Below are positions 54,195 through 63,717 of a stretch of 64,000 bases of DNA, piece by piece. The stretch's first letter is position 1; every line of letters starts with the position of its first letter. A program made the translations under genes and the position numbers. The notes beneath the pieces were generated by a model. It ran no database searches and was not told the origin of the DNA. It saw only the letters and a program-made list of their open reading frames with translations. Origin of the DNA: Phenylobacterium sp. (lineage in GTDB: Bacteria > Pseudomonadota > Alphaproteobacteria > Caulobacterales > Caulobacteraceae); contig NZ_JAUSCJ010000006.1 of assembly GCF_030651185.1 (NCBI RefSeq), positions 1 to 64,000 on the forward strand. Direction: 5' to 3'.

Positions 54195-56405
54195 TTATAG
54201 CTTTGGCGCGTCGGTGGCAGGCGCCGGGGCTGCGGGCGCGGCTTCGGCGGCAGGCGCCGCAGGCGCGCTGGGCGGGGTTTCGGGAGTGGGGGCTACGGCG
54301 CCTTCGGGCAGGGGCCCGTCGGTGGGGAGTTCGGGGATGGCCAGCGCCTCGGTCTCCACGGGCGGGGCTTCCACCAGGGCGGCCTTCGGCGCGTTGCGGT
54401 TCACGGCGTAGGAGGCGAATTCCTTCCAGATTCTGGCGGGCAGGCCGCCGCCCACCACGCCGTTCATGGAGGCGTTGTCGTCATTGCCGACCCAGACACC
54501 GACCACCAGGTCGCCGACGTAACCCACGAACAGGGCGTCGCGATAATCCTGGGTGGTGCCGGTCTTGCCGAAGGCGCCGGGGATGGCGGCCTCGATGCCG
54601 GTGCCGCGCTGGGTGGCCGAGCGCAGCAGGTCGCGCATGCCGGCGAGTTCGGCCTTGCCCAGCTTGTGGACGGTCTTGGGCTTGCGGAAGCTGGCCAGGC
54701 CGTGGGCGATCACCGGGGCCTCGCCCGCATCGATGGCGGCATAGGCGGCGGTGAGCTGAACCAGGCTCATGGGACCGGTGCCGAGCGCCAGGGTCAGGTC
54801 GTTGGGGATGGGCTCGATGATACCGAGATCGCGGGCCGTTCGGACGATGTCGTCGCGGCCGACCTCCTTGGCTAGGCGCACGGCGGCGACGTTGGAGGAG
54901 CCGGCGAAGGCGGTGATCAGCGGCACCATGCGGCCCGCGTACTTCACCTCGTGGTTCCTGGGCTTCCAGCCCGAGACCTCGACGGGGGCGTCGAGGATCG
55001 GGCTGGTGGGGGTCCAGCCCTCGCGCAGGGCGGCGAGATAGACGAACAGCTTGAAGGCCGAGCCCGGCTGGCGGGCGGCGTCGGCGCGGTTGAACTGGCT
55101 GACCTTGTAGTCGCGCCCGCCCACCATGGCGACGACACGGCCGTCTGTGCGCATGGCCACCAAGGCGCCCTGCCCCACGTTCAGCACCTTGCCGTCACGG
55201 TCCAGGGCGCGGGCCAGGATCTTCTCGGCCTGGGCCTGGAGGTTGGTGTCCAGGGTGGTCTTGACCACGGTCTCACCGTAGCTGGCCTCCATCGCCGCCT
55301 TGGCCTGGGGGATCACCCAGTCGGCGAAATAGGAGCCGGTGGGGATCGGCTTGCGGCCGCCATAGGGGCGCACGCCGCGGGCGGCTCGCCGCGCCTCGGC
55401 CTTGGTGATCAGGCCGGTATCGGCCATGGCGCCCAGGACGACCCGCATCCGTTCGCGGGCGCCTTCCAGGTTCTCGGTCGGCGCCAGGCGAGAGGGCGCC
55501 TTGACCAGGCCGGCCAGCATCGCGGCCTCGCCGATGGAGAGCGCCTCGGGCGGCTTGTCGAAATAGTGCCGGGCCGCGGCCCGCAGGCCAAAGGCGCCGT
55601 CCCCGAAATAGACCGAGGACAGATAGCGCGAGAGGATTTCGTCCTTGGAGAGCCGGGCCTCCAGATAGAGGGCGATGATCGCCTCCTGGGCCTTGCGGCG
55701 CAGGGTGCGCTTGTTGGACAGGAAGGCGTTCTTGGCCAGTTGCTGGGTGATGGTGGAGCCACCCTCCGCCACGCCGCCCGCCTTGGCGTTGGCGTTCAGG
55801 GCCCGGGCGATGGCCTTGGGGTCGATCCCCATGTGACTGTAGAAGCGCCGATCCTCGATGGAGATGAAGGCCCCGGAGACGTATTTCGGCAGCTTGGCGA
55901 CCTCGACTGGCGCCTCCTTGTAGGAGCCGCGCTTGGCGATGGGTCGGCCGTCGGCGGCCACCAGGACCAGGGTCGGGCTCTCCAGCGGCTCCAGGGCCTG
56001 GCCCAGCGGCAGGGCGCCCACCAGCCAGACCATGAAGATGAGCAGCAGGGCCGCGACGCCCGCCCCGATCTGCCAGGGCCGGCGCCTCCAGATCGGAGTC
56101 GTACCGTCGCCGGCGGCGGTCACCGGGGCGGGTGTGGTCTCCGGCTGCAGGGGCGGCGGCGGCGCGATCTCCGGCTGGGGATCGGAATCCGGGACAACTT
56201 CGGGCTCTGGATCGGGCTGGGGTTCGATGTCCGGTTCCGGGCCAGACTCCGGCTCCGGGGTCACCTCAGGTTCGGGCATGTCTTCCGTCGCGCCGGCGTC
56301 GGCGAGGTCATCAACCAGCGACGGCGCCTCGGGCTCCACAACGACCTCGGGCGGCTGGGGCTCGGCGGGCTCGGGGGGATCGACCTCGGGGTCGTTGGCG
56401 GACAT
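54195..56405 (-). CDS. Class A penicillin-binding protein (transglycosylase-transpeptidase)
   Basis: A 736-residue protein from the ATG at 56405. It opens with a cytoplasmic region of ~110 residues that is unusually acidic and Pro/Glu-rich (VTPEPESGPEPDIEPQPDPE), then a membrane anchor (VAALLLIFMVWLVGALPLG). The transglycosylase domain shows EDRRFYSHMGIDP and GGSTITQQLAKN, and the transpeptidase shows RQPGSAFK with the active Ser, SSN, and GKTGTTQDYRDA. The Ala/Pro-rich tail is ~70 residues. It builds peptidoglycan in the periplasm. Confidence 0.96.
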   Translation of the reverse strand: MSANDPEVDPPEPAEPQPPEVVVEPEAPSLVDDLADAGATEDMPEPEVTPEPESGPEPDIEPQPDPEPEVVPDSDPQPEIAPPPPLQPETTPAPVTAAGDGTTPIWRRRPWQIGAGVAALLLIFMVWLVGALPLGQALEPLESPTLVLVAADGRPIAKRGSYKEAPVEVAKLPKYVSGAFISIEDRRFYSHMGIDPKAIARALNANAKAGGVAEGGSTITQQLAKNAFLSNKRTLRRKAQEAIIALYLEARLSKDEILSRYLSSVYFGDGAFGLRAAARHYFDKPPEALSIGEAAMLAGLVKAPSRLAPTENLEGARERMRVVLGAMADTGLITKAEARRAARGVRPYGGRKPIPTGSYFADWVIPQAKAAMEASYGETVVKTTLDTNLQAQAEKILARALDRDGKVLNVGQGALVAMRTDGRVVAMVGGRDYKVSQFNRADAARQPGSAFKLFVYLAALREGWTPTSPILDAPVEVSGWKPRNHEVKYAGRMVPLITAFAGSSNVAAVRLAKEVGRDDIVRTARDLGIIEPIPNDLTLALGTGPMSLVQLTAAYAAIDAGEAPVIAHGLASFRKPKTVHKLGKAELAGMRDLLRSATQRGTGIEAAIPGAFGKTGTTQDYRDALFVGYVGDLVVGVWVGNDDNASMNGVVGGGLPARIWKEFASYAVNRNAPKAALVEAPPVETEALAIPELPTDGPLPEGAVAPTPETPPSAPAAPAAEAAPAAPAPATDAPKL

Positions 56406-56544
56406 GCACGTCGCATTCAATCGGGCGCGGACCCGGGGAAGCGGCGTCCATACCACATGCGTACGGGGCGCCAAGCGTGGCCACAGTCGTGGAACGCCGC
56501 CGCGCGGCGGTCGTTGCAGCTTCACCCCCTTCGAAGGAGTTCCC

Positions 56545-56811
56545 ATGCGACTGTTCCTGACCCTGGTGGCCGTTTCGGCCCTGGCGCTCTCCACCGCCGC
56601 CTGCAACGACAAGCCCAACGCCACCGGCGCGGCCATGCCCGACACCGACGCGGTGGCCGGAACCGGCGCTGAGACGGCCCCCGACGCCGGCGTCACCGGC
56701 GCGGTCCCGGCCGACGGCTCCCCGCCGCCCATGCAGGCCACCTCACCGGCCGCCGAGGGAGCCGGCGTCGGCACGACCGGCGGCCAGGGCGCCGGCGACG
56801 GCAAGCCCTAG
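56545..56811 (+). CDS. Small lipoprotein
   Basis: An 88-residue protein read from the ATG at 56545, with GAAGGAG in front. Signal and lipobox are clear (LVAVSALALSTAAC); the remainder is Gly/Ala/Pro-rich and probably disordered. It is divergent from the penicillin-binding protein gene. Function unknown. Confidence 0.7.
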   Translation: MRLFLTLVAVSALALSTAACNDKPNATGAAMPDTDAVAGTGAETAPDAGVTGAVPADGSPPPMQATSPAAEGAGVGTTGGQGAGDGKP

Positions 56812-56849
56812 CCGGAACCTCCGGCGCGCCTGACCGTTCGTCGCGCACG

Positions 56850-57728
56850 ATGGCCCGGCTGATTATCCGTCACGAGACCCGCTATCTCTATGAGCGGCCG
56901 GTGGGCTTTGGCCTGCACCGGCTGCTGCTGCGGCCGCGCGACAGCCATGCGACCCGGGTGGTCGGGGCCTCGATGAGTCTGTCCCTGCCGGCCGCCAAGC
57001 GGTGGGTCTATGACGCGCTGGGCAACTGCGTCTGCCTGATGACGCCGGAGGTACGATCGCAGGAGCTGACCATCGTCAGCCAGCTCACCATCGAGCGGTT
57101 CCCGGCCCCGCTGGCCCCGCTGCGGATCGACAATCCGCACACCGCCATGCCCATCGTCTACGCGCGCGGCGACCGCACGATCCTGGACCCCTTCATCGAC
57201 CCGGCGACCGACGACCCGAACGGGATGCTGCTGGACTGGGTGCGGGCCCAGGCGGGCGGCGCCTATGAGCCGGCGCTCGACTTCCTGCAGCGGCTGAACC
57301 GCTACATCCACCAGCATTTCGACTACCGCGAGCGCGACGAGGAAGGCACCCAGACGCCGGCCTTCACGGTGACCATGGGCTCGGGCACCTGCCGCGACTT
57401 CGCCTGGCTGATGGTGGAGGCCCTGAGGCGGCTGGGCTACGCCGCGCGCTTCGTCACGGGCTACCTTTACTCGCCGCGCCATTCGAGCGTGCGAGGCGCC
57501 GGCGCCACCCATGCCTGGTGCGAGGTTTTCCTGCCCGACCTGGGCTGGATGGAGTTCGATCCCACCAATGGTCTGGCGGAGTCGGCAGACCTGATCCCGG
57601 TCGCGGTGAGCCGCACCCCGGAGGAAGCAACCCCGATCAGCGGCATGATCCTGGGCGATCCTGGCCGGAGAGAGCTTTCGATTCACGTAGATGTGCGCGC
57701 GGCCGACACACAGATCGAGCCGGCATGA
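56850..57728 (+). CDS. Transglutaminase-like family protein
   Basis: A 292-residue protein with N-terminal beta domain (IRHETRYLYERPVGFGLHRL) and C-terminal transglutaminase core: GSGTCRDFAWLMVEAL with the nucleophilic Cys, ATHAWCEVFLPDLGW with the His, and FDPTNG with the Asp. There is no signal peptide. Such proteins often act as cysteine proteases; the target is unknown. Confidence 0.93.
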   Translation: MARLIIRHETRYLYERPVGFGLHRLLLRPRDSHATRVVGASMSLSLPAAKRWVYDALGNCVCLMTPEVRSQELTIVSQLTIERFPAPLAPLRIDNPHTAMPIVYARGDRTILDPFIDPATDDPNGMLLDWVRAQAGGAYEPALDFLQRLNRYIHQHFDYRERDEEGTQTPAFTVTMGSGTCRDFAWLMVEALRRLGYAARFVTGYLYSPRHSSVRGAGATHAWCEVFLPDLGWMEFDPTNGLAESADLIPVAVSRTPEEATPISGMILGDPGRRELSIHVDVRAADTQIEPA

Positions 57729-57756
57729 GCGTTAGTAGGGGCGGGAGGACAAGCCG

Positions 57757-57903
57757 ATGACCAAGGGCTTCGATCAACAGGATTCATCCACCAACTTCAG
57801 CTTCCCCAGGTCCGCGCCCAAGCCACAGCACGGCCGGGCGCCGGATCCGGCGCCGCCGGAGGTGAAGGAACAGCGGACGTTCCAACCGCGACCGGGGCAC
57901 TAG
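57757..57903 (+). CDS. Short hypothetical protein
   Basis: A 48-residue frame with GGGAGGA at good spacing from its ATG at 57757, 28 bases after the transglutaminase-like gene. The product (MTKGFDQQDSSTNFSFP...) is polar and Pro-rich without structure signals. Good ribosome site and spacing are the only support. Confidence 0.5.
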   Translation: MTKGFDQQDSSTNFSFPRSAPKPQHGRAPDPAPPEVKEQRTFQPRPGH

Positions 57904-58141
57904 CCGCGATCCACCGCCCCGGGCTGAGACGGCGCCGAGCGAGCGCCGAATCACGAACGCCACTCAGCTCGCAAGGCAAATTCCGTCGTCCTGGACGGCC
58001 GCGAGGCCGATTCGGGATGACGTTTGTGATCGGGCGGATCGGTCCAATGGTCCCGCACGGGGGAGCCGCTAGACGCGACTCTGCTTAGGCTCCGCTTGGG
58101 CGCCCTTTGGCGTCGGAGTCCTCGCCCTTGACCGTCCAGCC

Positions 58142-59302
58142 ATGAGCTTCACGCCGCGCCGGGCGGTGCTGACCCTGGGGGTCACCCAGACGATCGGCTA
58201 TGCCTGCTCCAGCTACCTGCCGGCGACCCTGGCCAAGCCGATGGCGGCCGATGTGGGGATGTCGACCTCCGGCGTCTTCCTGGCCTTTTCCGCCGCCCTG
58301 CTGCTGCAGGCGGTGACCGGCCCCCGGGTGGGGCGACTGGTGGACCAGCGAGGCGGTCGCCCGCCGCTGACCGCCGCCAGCCTGTTGTTCGCCGCTGGCC
58401 TGGTGGGCCTGGCGATCTCGCACACGCCCGCGGCCCTGATCGCGTCGTGGCTGATCATCGGCCTGGGCATGTCGGCGGGACTATACGACATCGCCTTTGC
58501 CGGGCTGGTGGGCTGGTTCGGGGTCGATGCGCGCCGCTCGATCACCGGGGTGACCCTGATCGCCGGTTTCGCCAGCACCATCGGCTGGCCGCTGACCGCC
58601 TGGCTGGAGCATGAGATCGGCTGGCGAGGCGCCTGCCTGGTCTGGGCGGCGCTCAATATCCTCATCGCCCTGCCGCTTCACCTGACCCTGCCCCGCGCGC
58701 CCGCCCCCAGGCCAGCCCCGGCCCACGACGCCCCACCGGTCAGCGACACGGCCGCGCCGGGTGACACCGGCAAGATGGTGCTGATGGCCACCGCCTTCGC
58801 GGTGCTCGCCGCCATCGGTTCGGCCATGTCGGCTCACCTCCCCTCGATGCTGAGCGCGCTCGGCGTCGGCCCGGCCGCCGCCGTCGGCGCCGCGGCCCTG
58901 GTCGGCCCGGCCCAGGTGGCCGCACGGCTGGCGGAGTTCGCCCTGGTCCGCCGCATCCATCCCCTGGTCTCCGGCCGGGTGGCCGTGGCGATGTTCCCGA
59001 TCGGGGCCGGTCTGCTGATCGCCTTTGGAAGCATCGCCGCCGCGCCCTTCACGATCCTCTACGGCGCAGGCAACGGGCTCTTCACCATCGTGCGCGGCGC
59101 CCTGCCGCTGGCCCTGTTCGGCGACCGCAACTACGGGCGCAGGCTCGGCGTGCTGAACGTGCCGGCCCGCCTGCTGCAGGCGGTGTCGCCCTTCGTCTTC
59201 GCCCTGATGCTGGAGCGGTCCGCCAACCTGGCGCTGGGCATCATGGCGGTGGGTTCGGTCCTGGCCCTGGGCGCCCTGATGGCCCTGCGGAAGCCGGAAT
59301 AG
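58142..59302 (+). CDS. MFS transporter
   Basis: A 386-residue protein with about twelve hydrophobic segments and the MFS loop GRLVDQRGGRPPLT. A Pro-rich cytoplasmic loop (APAPRPAPAHDAPP) marks the centre between the two halves. The direction and substrate of transport cannot be read. There is a 238-base gap before it with no visible gene. Confidence 0.92.
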   Translation: MSFTPRRAVLTLGVTQTIGYACSSYLPATLAKPMAADVGMSTSGVFLAFSAALLLQAVTGPRVGRLVDQRGGRPPLTAASLLFAAGLVGLAISHTPAALIASWLIIGLGMSAGLYDIAFAGLVGWFGVDARRSITGVTLIAGFASTIGWPLTAWLEHEIGWRGACLVWAALNILIALPLHLTLPRAPAPRPAPAHDAPPVSDTAAPGDTGKMVLMATAFAVLAAIGSAMSAHLPSMLSALGVGPAAAVGAAALVGPAQVAARLAEFALVRRIHPLVSGRVAVAMFPIGAGLLIAFGSIAAAPFTILYGAGNGLFTIVRGALPLALFGDRNYGRRLGVLNVPARLLQAVSPFVFALMLERSANLALGIMAVGSVLALGALMALRKPE

Positions 59303-59427
59303 CGCGGCCTCTCGTCACCGGGGGTTTCCCTCCCCGGGGACTCTGCTAGACCGGACGAATTGATTTATCCGTTATTAAAAGGGAGAGCCGGCGCGGCTTT
59401 TTCAGATCCCCTGCGCGCGCGGGCCGG

Positions 59428-60792
59428 ATGCCATTGGAAGATAAAAACATTAGGGACGACCTCGAGGCGAGCGGCGAAACCGCCGCCCCGGAAGAGACGA
59501 TGGCGGACAAGGAAGCCGCCTATGAGAAATTCGTCTGGGACAATCTGAAGCGTAACTATATCGGCAACTACCTGCACGGCATGCTGGGCATGACCGGCTT
59601 CCGGCTGGTCAATGCGCCCACCTTCCTGCCGGCCTATCTGCACCTGATCTCCGGCTCCAACGCCATCGTCGGCCTGGCGCTCGGGCTTCAGCAACTGGGC
59701 AGCGTGATCTCGCCGGTGTTCGGCGCGACCCAGATCGAGCACCGCAAGAAGGTGATGCCGGCCGCGATCTGGATGGGCGGCCTGGCGCGGGTGCAGATCG
59801 TCGGCATGGCGCTGGCGGGCTGGTTCCTGCACGGCCAGCCGCTGGTCATCGCCATGATGGTGCTGATGTTCCTGTTTGGCCTGTTCATGGGCACGCAGCG
59901 GGTGGTGTTCGGCGTCCTGATGGCCAAGGTCATCCCGCTCAGCCGCCGGGGCCGCCTTCAGGCCTGGCGCAACGCCACCGGGTCGCTGATCGCCGCGGCC
60001 CTGGCCTATGCGGCGGGCAAGTACATCATCAAGGCCGACCTGTTCGGCAACGGCTACTCCACCACCTTCGCGCTCTCGGCCTTCCTCACCACCTGCGGGC
60101 TCTGGGCCTTGCAGCTGCTGCTCAAGGAGCCCGAGCCGCCGAGCCTGCCGGCGCGCTCCGGCTTCCGGGACCGCCTGAAGGACTTCCCCCGGCTGATCTT
60201 CGGCGACCGCAGCTATGCCTGGTTCCTGGCCATGCAGATGGCCGGCACCGCGGGCCGCGCGGCGACGCCGTTCTACGCCATCTATGTCACCCACCTGATG
60301 ACCGCGAGCGGCGACGTGCATGGCGCGGTGGGCGCCGGCGCCTTCCTGGGCGTGCTCGGCCTCTGCTACATCGGCGCCGACGCGATCTCCAACCTGGTCT
60401 GGGGTTATCTCGGCGACAAGACCGGCTTCAAGCTGGTGCTGATCCTGTCGATCACGCTGTCCATCGCCTCCACCATCCTGCTGATGACCGTGCATGAGCC
60501 CTGGGCGTTCTTCGTCGCCTTCTTCGGCCTGGGCGGTTCACAGTCGGGCTACATGATGGCCGCCCAGACCATGATCCTGGAATTCGGAAGCCGCGACGAG
60601 ATGCCGATGCGCATCGCGATCTCGTCCATGGCCGAAGGGATCATGGCCTCGATCGGTCCGCTGGCCGCCGGGATCATGGCCGACCAGCTCGGCTACGGCT
60701 CGGTGTTCGGCGCTTCGATCGCCTTCCTGGGCCTGGCCCTGGCGACGCTGCTGGTCTTCGTCAAGGAACCCCGGACAGCGCGGCTGGCGTAG
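59428..60792 (+). CDS. MFS transporter with N-terminal hydrophilic extension
   Basis: A 454-residue protein. About 35 polar residues precede the first membrane segment, unlike the preceding MFS gene. Segments such as FLPAYLHLISGSNAIVGLAL and YIGADAISNLVWGYLGDKTG (MFS loop) are clear. It is not a close paralogue of the neighbouring transporter. Substrate unknown. Confidence 0.9.
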   Translation: MPLEDKNIRDDLEASGETAAPEETMADKEAAYEKFVWDNLKRNYIGNYLHGMLGMTGFRLVNAPTFLPAYLHLISGSNAIVGLALGLQQLGSVISPVFGATQIEHRKKVMPAAIWMGGLARVQIVGMALAGWFLHGQPLVIAMMVLMFLFGLFMGTQRVVFGVLMAKVIPLSRRGRLQAWRNATGSLIAAALAYAAGKYIIKADLFGNGYSTTFALSAFLTTCGLWALQLLLKEPEPPSLPARSGFRDRLKDFPRLIFGDRSYAWFLAMQMAGTAGRAATPFYAIYVTHLMTASGDVHGAVGAGAFLGVLGLCYIGADAISNLVWGYLGDKTGFKLVLILSITLSIASTILLMTVHEPWAFFVAFFGLGGSQSGYMMAAQTMILEFGSRDEMPMRIAISSMAEGIMASIGPLAAGIMADQLGYGSVFGASIAFLGLALATLLVFVKEPRTARLA

Positions 60793-60794
60793 CG

Positions 60795-61871
60795 CTAGGC
60801 CGCGAGCTTGGCCTGGGCCGCCGCAGCGATGCGGGCCTTGGCCATCTCGTTGGCCACCTCGTGGGTCGGGCGGCGCTCGGCGATGGAGCGGACCAGGACC
60901 TCGTCGAGGGTGGCGGTGAGGCGGTCGAGCTTGGTGGCCACCCAGGCGGCGTCGAAGCTGGTCCCGGCCTCCAGGGCGGCGATCTCGGCGGCCACATTGA
61001 TGATGCCGCCGCCATTGATCACGTAGTCGGGCGCATAGAGCATGCCGCGCTCGAAGAGGGCGCGGCCCACCTCCGGCGTGGCCAGCTGGTTGTTGGCGCC
61101 GCCGGCGATGATGCGGGCTTTCAGGCGCGGCAGGGTCTCGGCGTTGATGGCGCCGCCCAGGGCGCAGGGGGCGAAGACATCGGCCTGGGCCTCGAAGATG
61201 TCGGCGGGACTGACCACCTTGGCGCCGGTGCGCTCGGCGACCGCGCGCAGGGCCTCGGGGTTGGTGTCGGTGATGATGAGCTTGGCGCCGGCCGCATGCA
61301 GCTTGTCGGCCAGGTAGGCGCCGACATGGCCAACCCCCTGGATGGCGACGGTGACGCCGGACAGGTCGCGGTTCAGCGCCCGGCGGACGCTGAGCGCCAC
61401 GCCGCGGAACACGCCCTCGGCGGTGACCGGCGACGGATCACCGGAGGCCGCGGCGTGGCCCTCAAGGCCGGCCACATAACGGGTCTCGCGGCGCGCGTGC
61501 ATCAGGTCGGCCGGCGAGACACCGACGTCCTCGGCAGTCCAGTAGCGGCCGCCGAGCGCGTCCACCGCGCGGCCGAAGGCCTCGAACAGGGCCGGCGTCT
61601 TCTGGGTGCGGGCGTCGCCGATGATCACCGCCTTGCCGCCCCCCAGGGGGATGTCGGCCATGGCGTTCTTGTAGGACATGGCCCGCGACAGCCGGAGCGC
61701 ATCCTCCAGCGCCAGGTCGGCGCTGGCATAGGGCCACATGCGGCAGCCGCCGGCCGCTGGACCCAGGGCGGTGGAGTGAACCGCGATGATGCACTTGAGG
61801 CCGGTTTTCTCGTCGAAGAACGCGTTGACGCTCTCATGGCCCTCGAAGGCGGGATGATCGAACAGGGTCAT
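60795..61871 (-). CDS. Glu/Leu/Phe/Val-type dehydrogenase, leucine dehydrogenase-like
   Basis: A 358-residue protein with ALGPAAGGCRMWPY and the catalytic Lys region LGGGKAVIIGD in the first domain, and a Rossmann domain (VAIQGVGHVGAYLADKLHAA, then DTNPEAL). The family deaminates branched-chain or aromatic amino acids to 2-oxo acids with NAD. Length is typical for Leu/Phe dehydrogenase, shorter than glutamate dehydrogenase. Its stop is 2 bases from that of the convergent MFS gene. Confidence 0.93.
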   Translation of the reverse strand: MTLFDHPAFEGHESVNAFFDEKTGLKCIIAVHSTALGPAAGGCRMWPYASADLALEDALRLSRAMSYKNAMADIPLGGGKAVIIGDARTQKTPALFEAFGRAVDALGGRYWTAEDVGVSPADLMHARRETRYVAGLEGHAAASGDPSPVTAEGVFRGVALSVRRALNRDLSGVTVAIQGVGHVGAYLADKLHAAGAKLIITDTNPEALRAVAERTGAKVVSPADIFEAQADVFAPCALGGAINAETLPRLKARIIAGGANNQLATPEVGRALFERGMLYAPDYVINGGGIINVAAEIAALEAGTSFDAAWVATKLDRLTATLDEVLVRSIAERRPTHEVANEMAKARIAAAAQAKLAA

Positions 61872-61931
61872 GCTGAAAATAGGCTCGATGTGGGGAAGGA
61901 TTTACCCGGCTCTACCCTCACGTGGCCCATC

Positions 61932-62951
61932 TCACAACCCCGGAGCGGCGGCGGTCCGGGCGCTCTGGCGCCTCGGCTTGGGGATGGGCGGGGCGCCGGA
62001 CGGCAGGGGCGCGGTGGGGTCTCGGACATAGGTCAGGATGTCGTCCCAGACCTTGGGGCCCTGCTTGTCGCGGGTCATCAGGTGCCAGCCGCTCTCGTAA
62101 TAGACGGTGCGATCGCCGGGCTTCAGGCGGCTGGCGGCCTCGAAGGCCGGACGCTTGGGGATGATCTCGTCGTGAGCGCCGTAGAGATAGAGGGCCGGGA
62201 CCTTGATCTGGCCGGTGGCCCGGTACGCCCGCTCCATCATCGCCACCAGGCCGTAGAGGGTGTCGGACCGGGCGCCCCAGACCATCAGCGGATCGCGGCT
62301 CATGGCGATCAGTTCCTCGCGATTGTCGGTGGGGGCGACGCGCTTGGTCAGCCACTCCGGCGGCATATAGACCTTCGACCCCGTCAGCCTCGCTGCGAAC
62401 CACAGGGTGGTCTTGTACGGCAAGGGCTGGGACGACCAGCCCCAGACGGCGGGCGACAGCAGCACCACGCGGTCGGCGGCGGGAGGGCGGTCAGAGGCGA
62501 AGGCCTGGACGGTGACAGCGCCGCCCATGCTCTCGCCTGCCACCACGATCACCGCCTTGGGATGCTTGGCGCGGACCACGGCGGCGATGGTGCGCAGGTC
62601 CTCCGCCATCAGGTCGTCGCCACCCCAGACGCCACGCTGGGGGGAGCGGCCAAAGCCGCGCTGGTCGTAGGCGTAGGTGGTGACCCCGTGGCTGGCCCAA
62701 TATGGCGCGGCCAGGTGGAAGGCGTTGGAATAGTCGTTCATGCCGTGGACGCCGATGATCACCGCCCAGGGCTCCGGCGTGCCGGCGTTCCAGGTGGTGA
62801 GCCCCAGGCGCGCGCCGTCGAAGGTGACGAACTGACCGCCGTCCAGGCGGGGGCCGGAGAAGGCGGCGGGGGGCGTGCCGGCCTGCTGCACCATCAGCGG
62901 GGTGCAGGCCGTCAGCATCAGGGCCGAGAGGAGGACGAGGAGGCGCTTCAC
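61932..62951 (-). CDS. Alpha/beta-hydrolase lipoprotein, monoglyceride-lipase-like
   Basis: A 339-residue protein from a GTG at 62951, chosen because it gives a lipoprotein signal (LLVLLSALMLTAC) and overlaps the upstream stop as GTGA. VHGMNDYSNAF is the oxyanion strand, GESMGGA the nucleophile elbow, and the catalytic Asp and His follow in ALYLYGAHDEIIP and SGWHLMTRDKQG. It resembles serine monoacylglycerol lipases anchored to a membrane. The C-terminus is Pro/Arg-rich. Confidence 0.9.
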   Translation of the reverse strand: MKRLLVLLSALMLTACTPLMVQQAGTPPAAFSGPRLDGGQFVTFDGARLGLTTWNAGTPEPWAVIIGVHGMNDYSNAFHLAAPYWASHGVTTYAYDQRGFGRSPQRGVWGGDDLMAEDLRTIAAVVRAKHPKAVIVVAGESMGGAVTVQAFASDRPPAADRVVLLSPAVWGWSSQPLPYKTTLWFAARLTGSKVYMPPEWLTKRVAPTDNREELIAMSRDPLMVWGARSDTLYGLVAMMERAYRATGQIKVPALYLYGAHDEIIPKRPAFEAASRLKPGDRTVYYESGWHLMTRDKQGPKVWDDILTYVRDPTAPLPSGAPPIPKPRRQSARTAAAPGL

Positions 62952-63532
62952 GACTCTAGAATGGCTTGGACCCTTTGGCGAAGATAGGGCGTAACCTCCT
63001 CCTCGAACCCGGGATTGCGCTTCAGCCAGCCGGTGTTGCGCCAGGACGGATGGGGCATCGGCAGGACATCGGGCAGGTAGTCGCGCCAAGCCGCCACGGT
63101 CTGAGTCATGTTCTCGCGGGCCCGGTGGCCCAGCGCCCAGGCCTGGGCGTAGCCGCCCACCAGCAGGGTGAGCTCCATCGCCGGCAGGGCGTCCATCAGG
63201 CGCGGCCGCCAGAGCTGGGCGCAGCGCGGCGGCGGCGGATAGTCGCCGCCCTTGGGATTGGTCCCCGGAAAGCAGAAGGCCATGGCCGCAACCCCGATCT
63301 CCGGGCGGCCATAGAAGGTGTCGGCGTCGATCCCCATCCAGGCCCGCAGCCGCTCGCCGGAGGGATCGGTGAAGGGCATACCGCTCTCATGCACACGGCG
63401 GCCCGGCGCCTGGCCGACGATCAGCAGCTTGGTCCGAGGGGTCACCATCACCACGGGACGCGGCGTGTGCGGCAGCTCCCCGGCGCAGGCCCGGCAGGCG
63501 GCGATATCGGCGAGGACCGTGGGCAGGGACAT
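62948..63532 (-). CDS. Uracil-DNA glycosylase-family protein
   Basis: A 194-residue single-domain protein of the UDG superfamily: ACRACAGELP with a Cys pair, LLIVGQAPGRRVHESGMPFT for the uracil-binding loop, and LPMPHPSWRN as the HPS motif. It lacks the KRRIH loop of UdgX, so it is a different branch from the gene at 51.5 kb. Removal of damaged bases is the likely role. It is translationally coupled to a lipase-like gene, an odd pairing. Confidence 0.9.
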   Translation of the reverse strand: MSLPTVLADIAACRACAGELPHTPRPVVMVTPRTKLLIVGQAPGRRVHESGMPFTDPSGERLRAWMGIDADTFYGRPEIGVAAMAFCFPGTNPKGGDYPPPPRCAQLWRPRLMDALPAMELTLLVGGYAQAWALGHRARENMTQTVAAWRDYLPDVLPMPHPSWRNTGWLKRNPGFEEEVTPYLRQRVQAILES

Positions 63533-63567
63533 GGGGGCTATGTGGGTTGGGCAGGCTCGATTGCCAG

Positions 63568-63712
63568 TTCCTCCCCCGGCGCGCAGCGCGGTTCGGGGGA
63601 GGTGGATCGCAGGCCGGGCCTGCGAGACGGAGGGGGGTAGGGCCGGGCGGTTCGCACCGGCCGAGCCCCCTCCACCGCTTCGCGGTCCCCCTCGCCCGGC
63701 GGGGGAGGAATT
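63568..63712. repeat. Dispersed palindromic element, copy C, rearranged
   Basis: It contains the same modules as copies A and B but in a different order: TTCCTCCCCC at 63568-63577, GGGGGAGGTGGATC, then GACGGAGGGGG at 63626, AGCCCCCTCC at 63664, and GGGGGAGGAATT ending at 63712. It lies between the start of the UDG-family gene and the stop of the DUF3253 gene. It suggests two half-elements joined back to back. Confidence 0.85.
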
Positions 63713-63717
63713 AAGGG

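Noticed and set aside
59320..59345. GC-rich hairpin between two MFS genes
   Set aside because: The stem is short and imperfect and there is no T-run; too weak to call a terminator.
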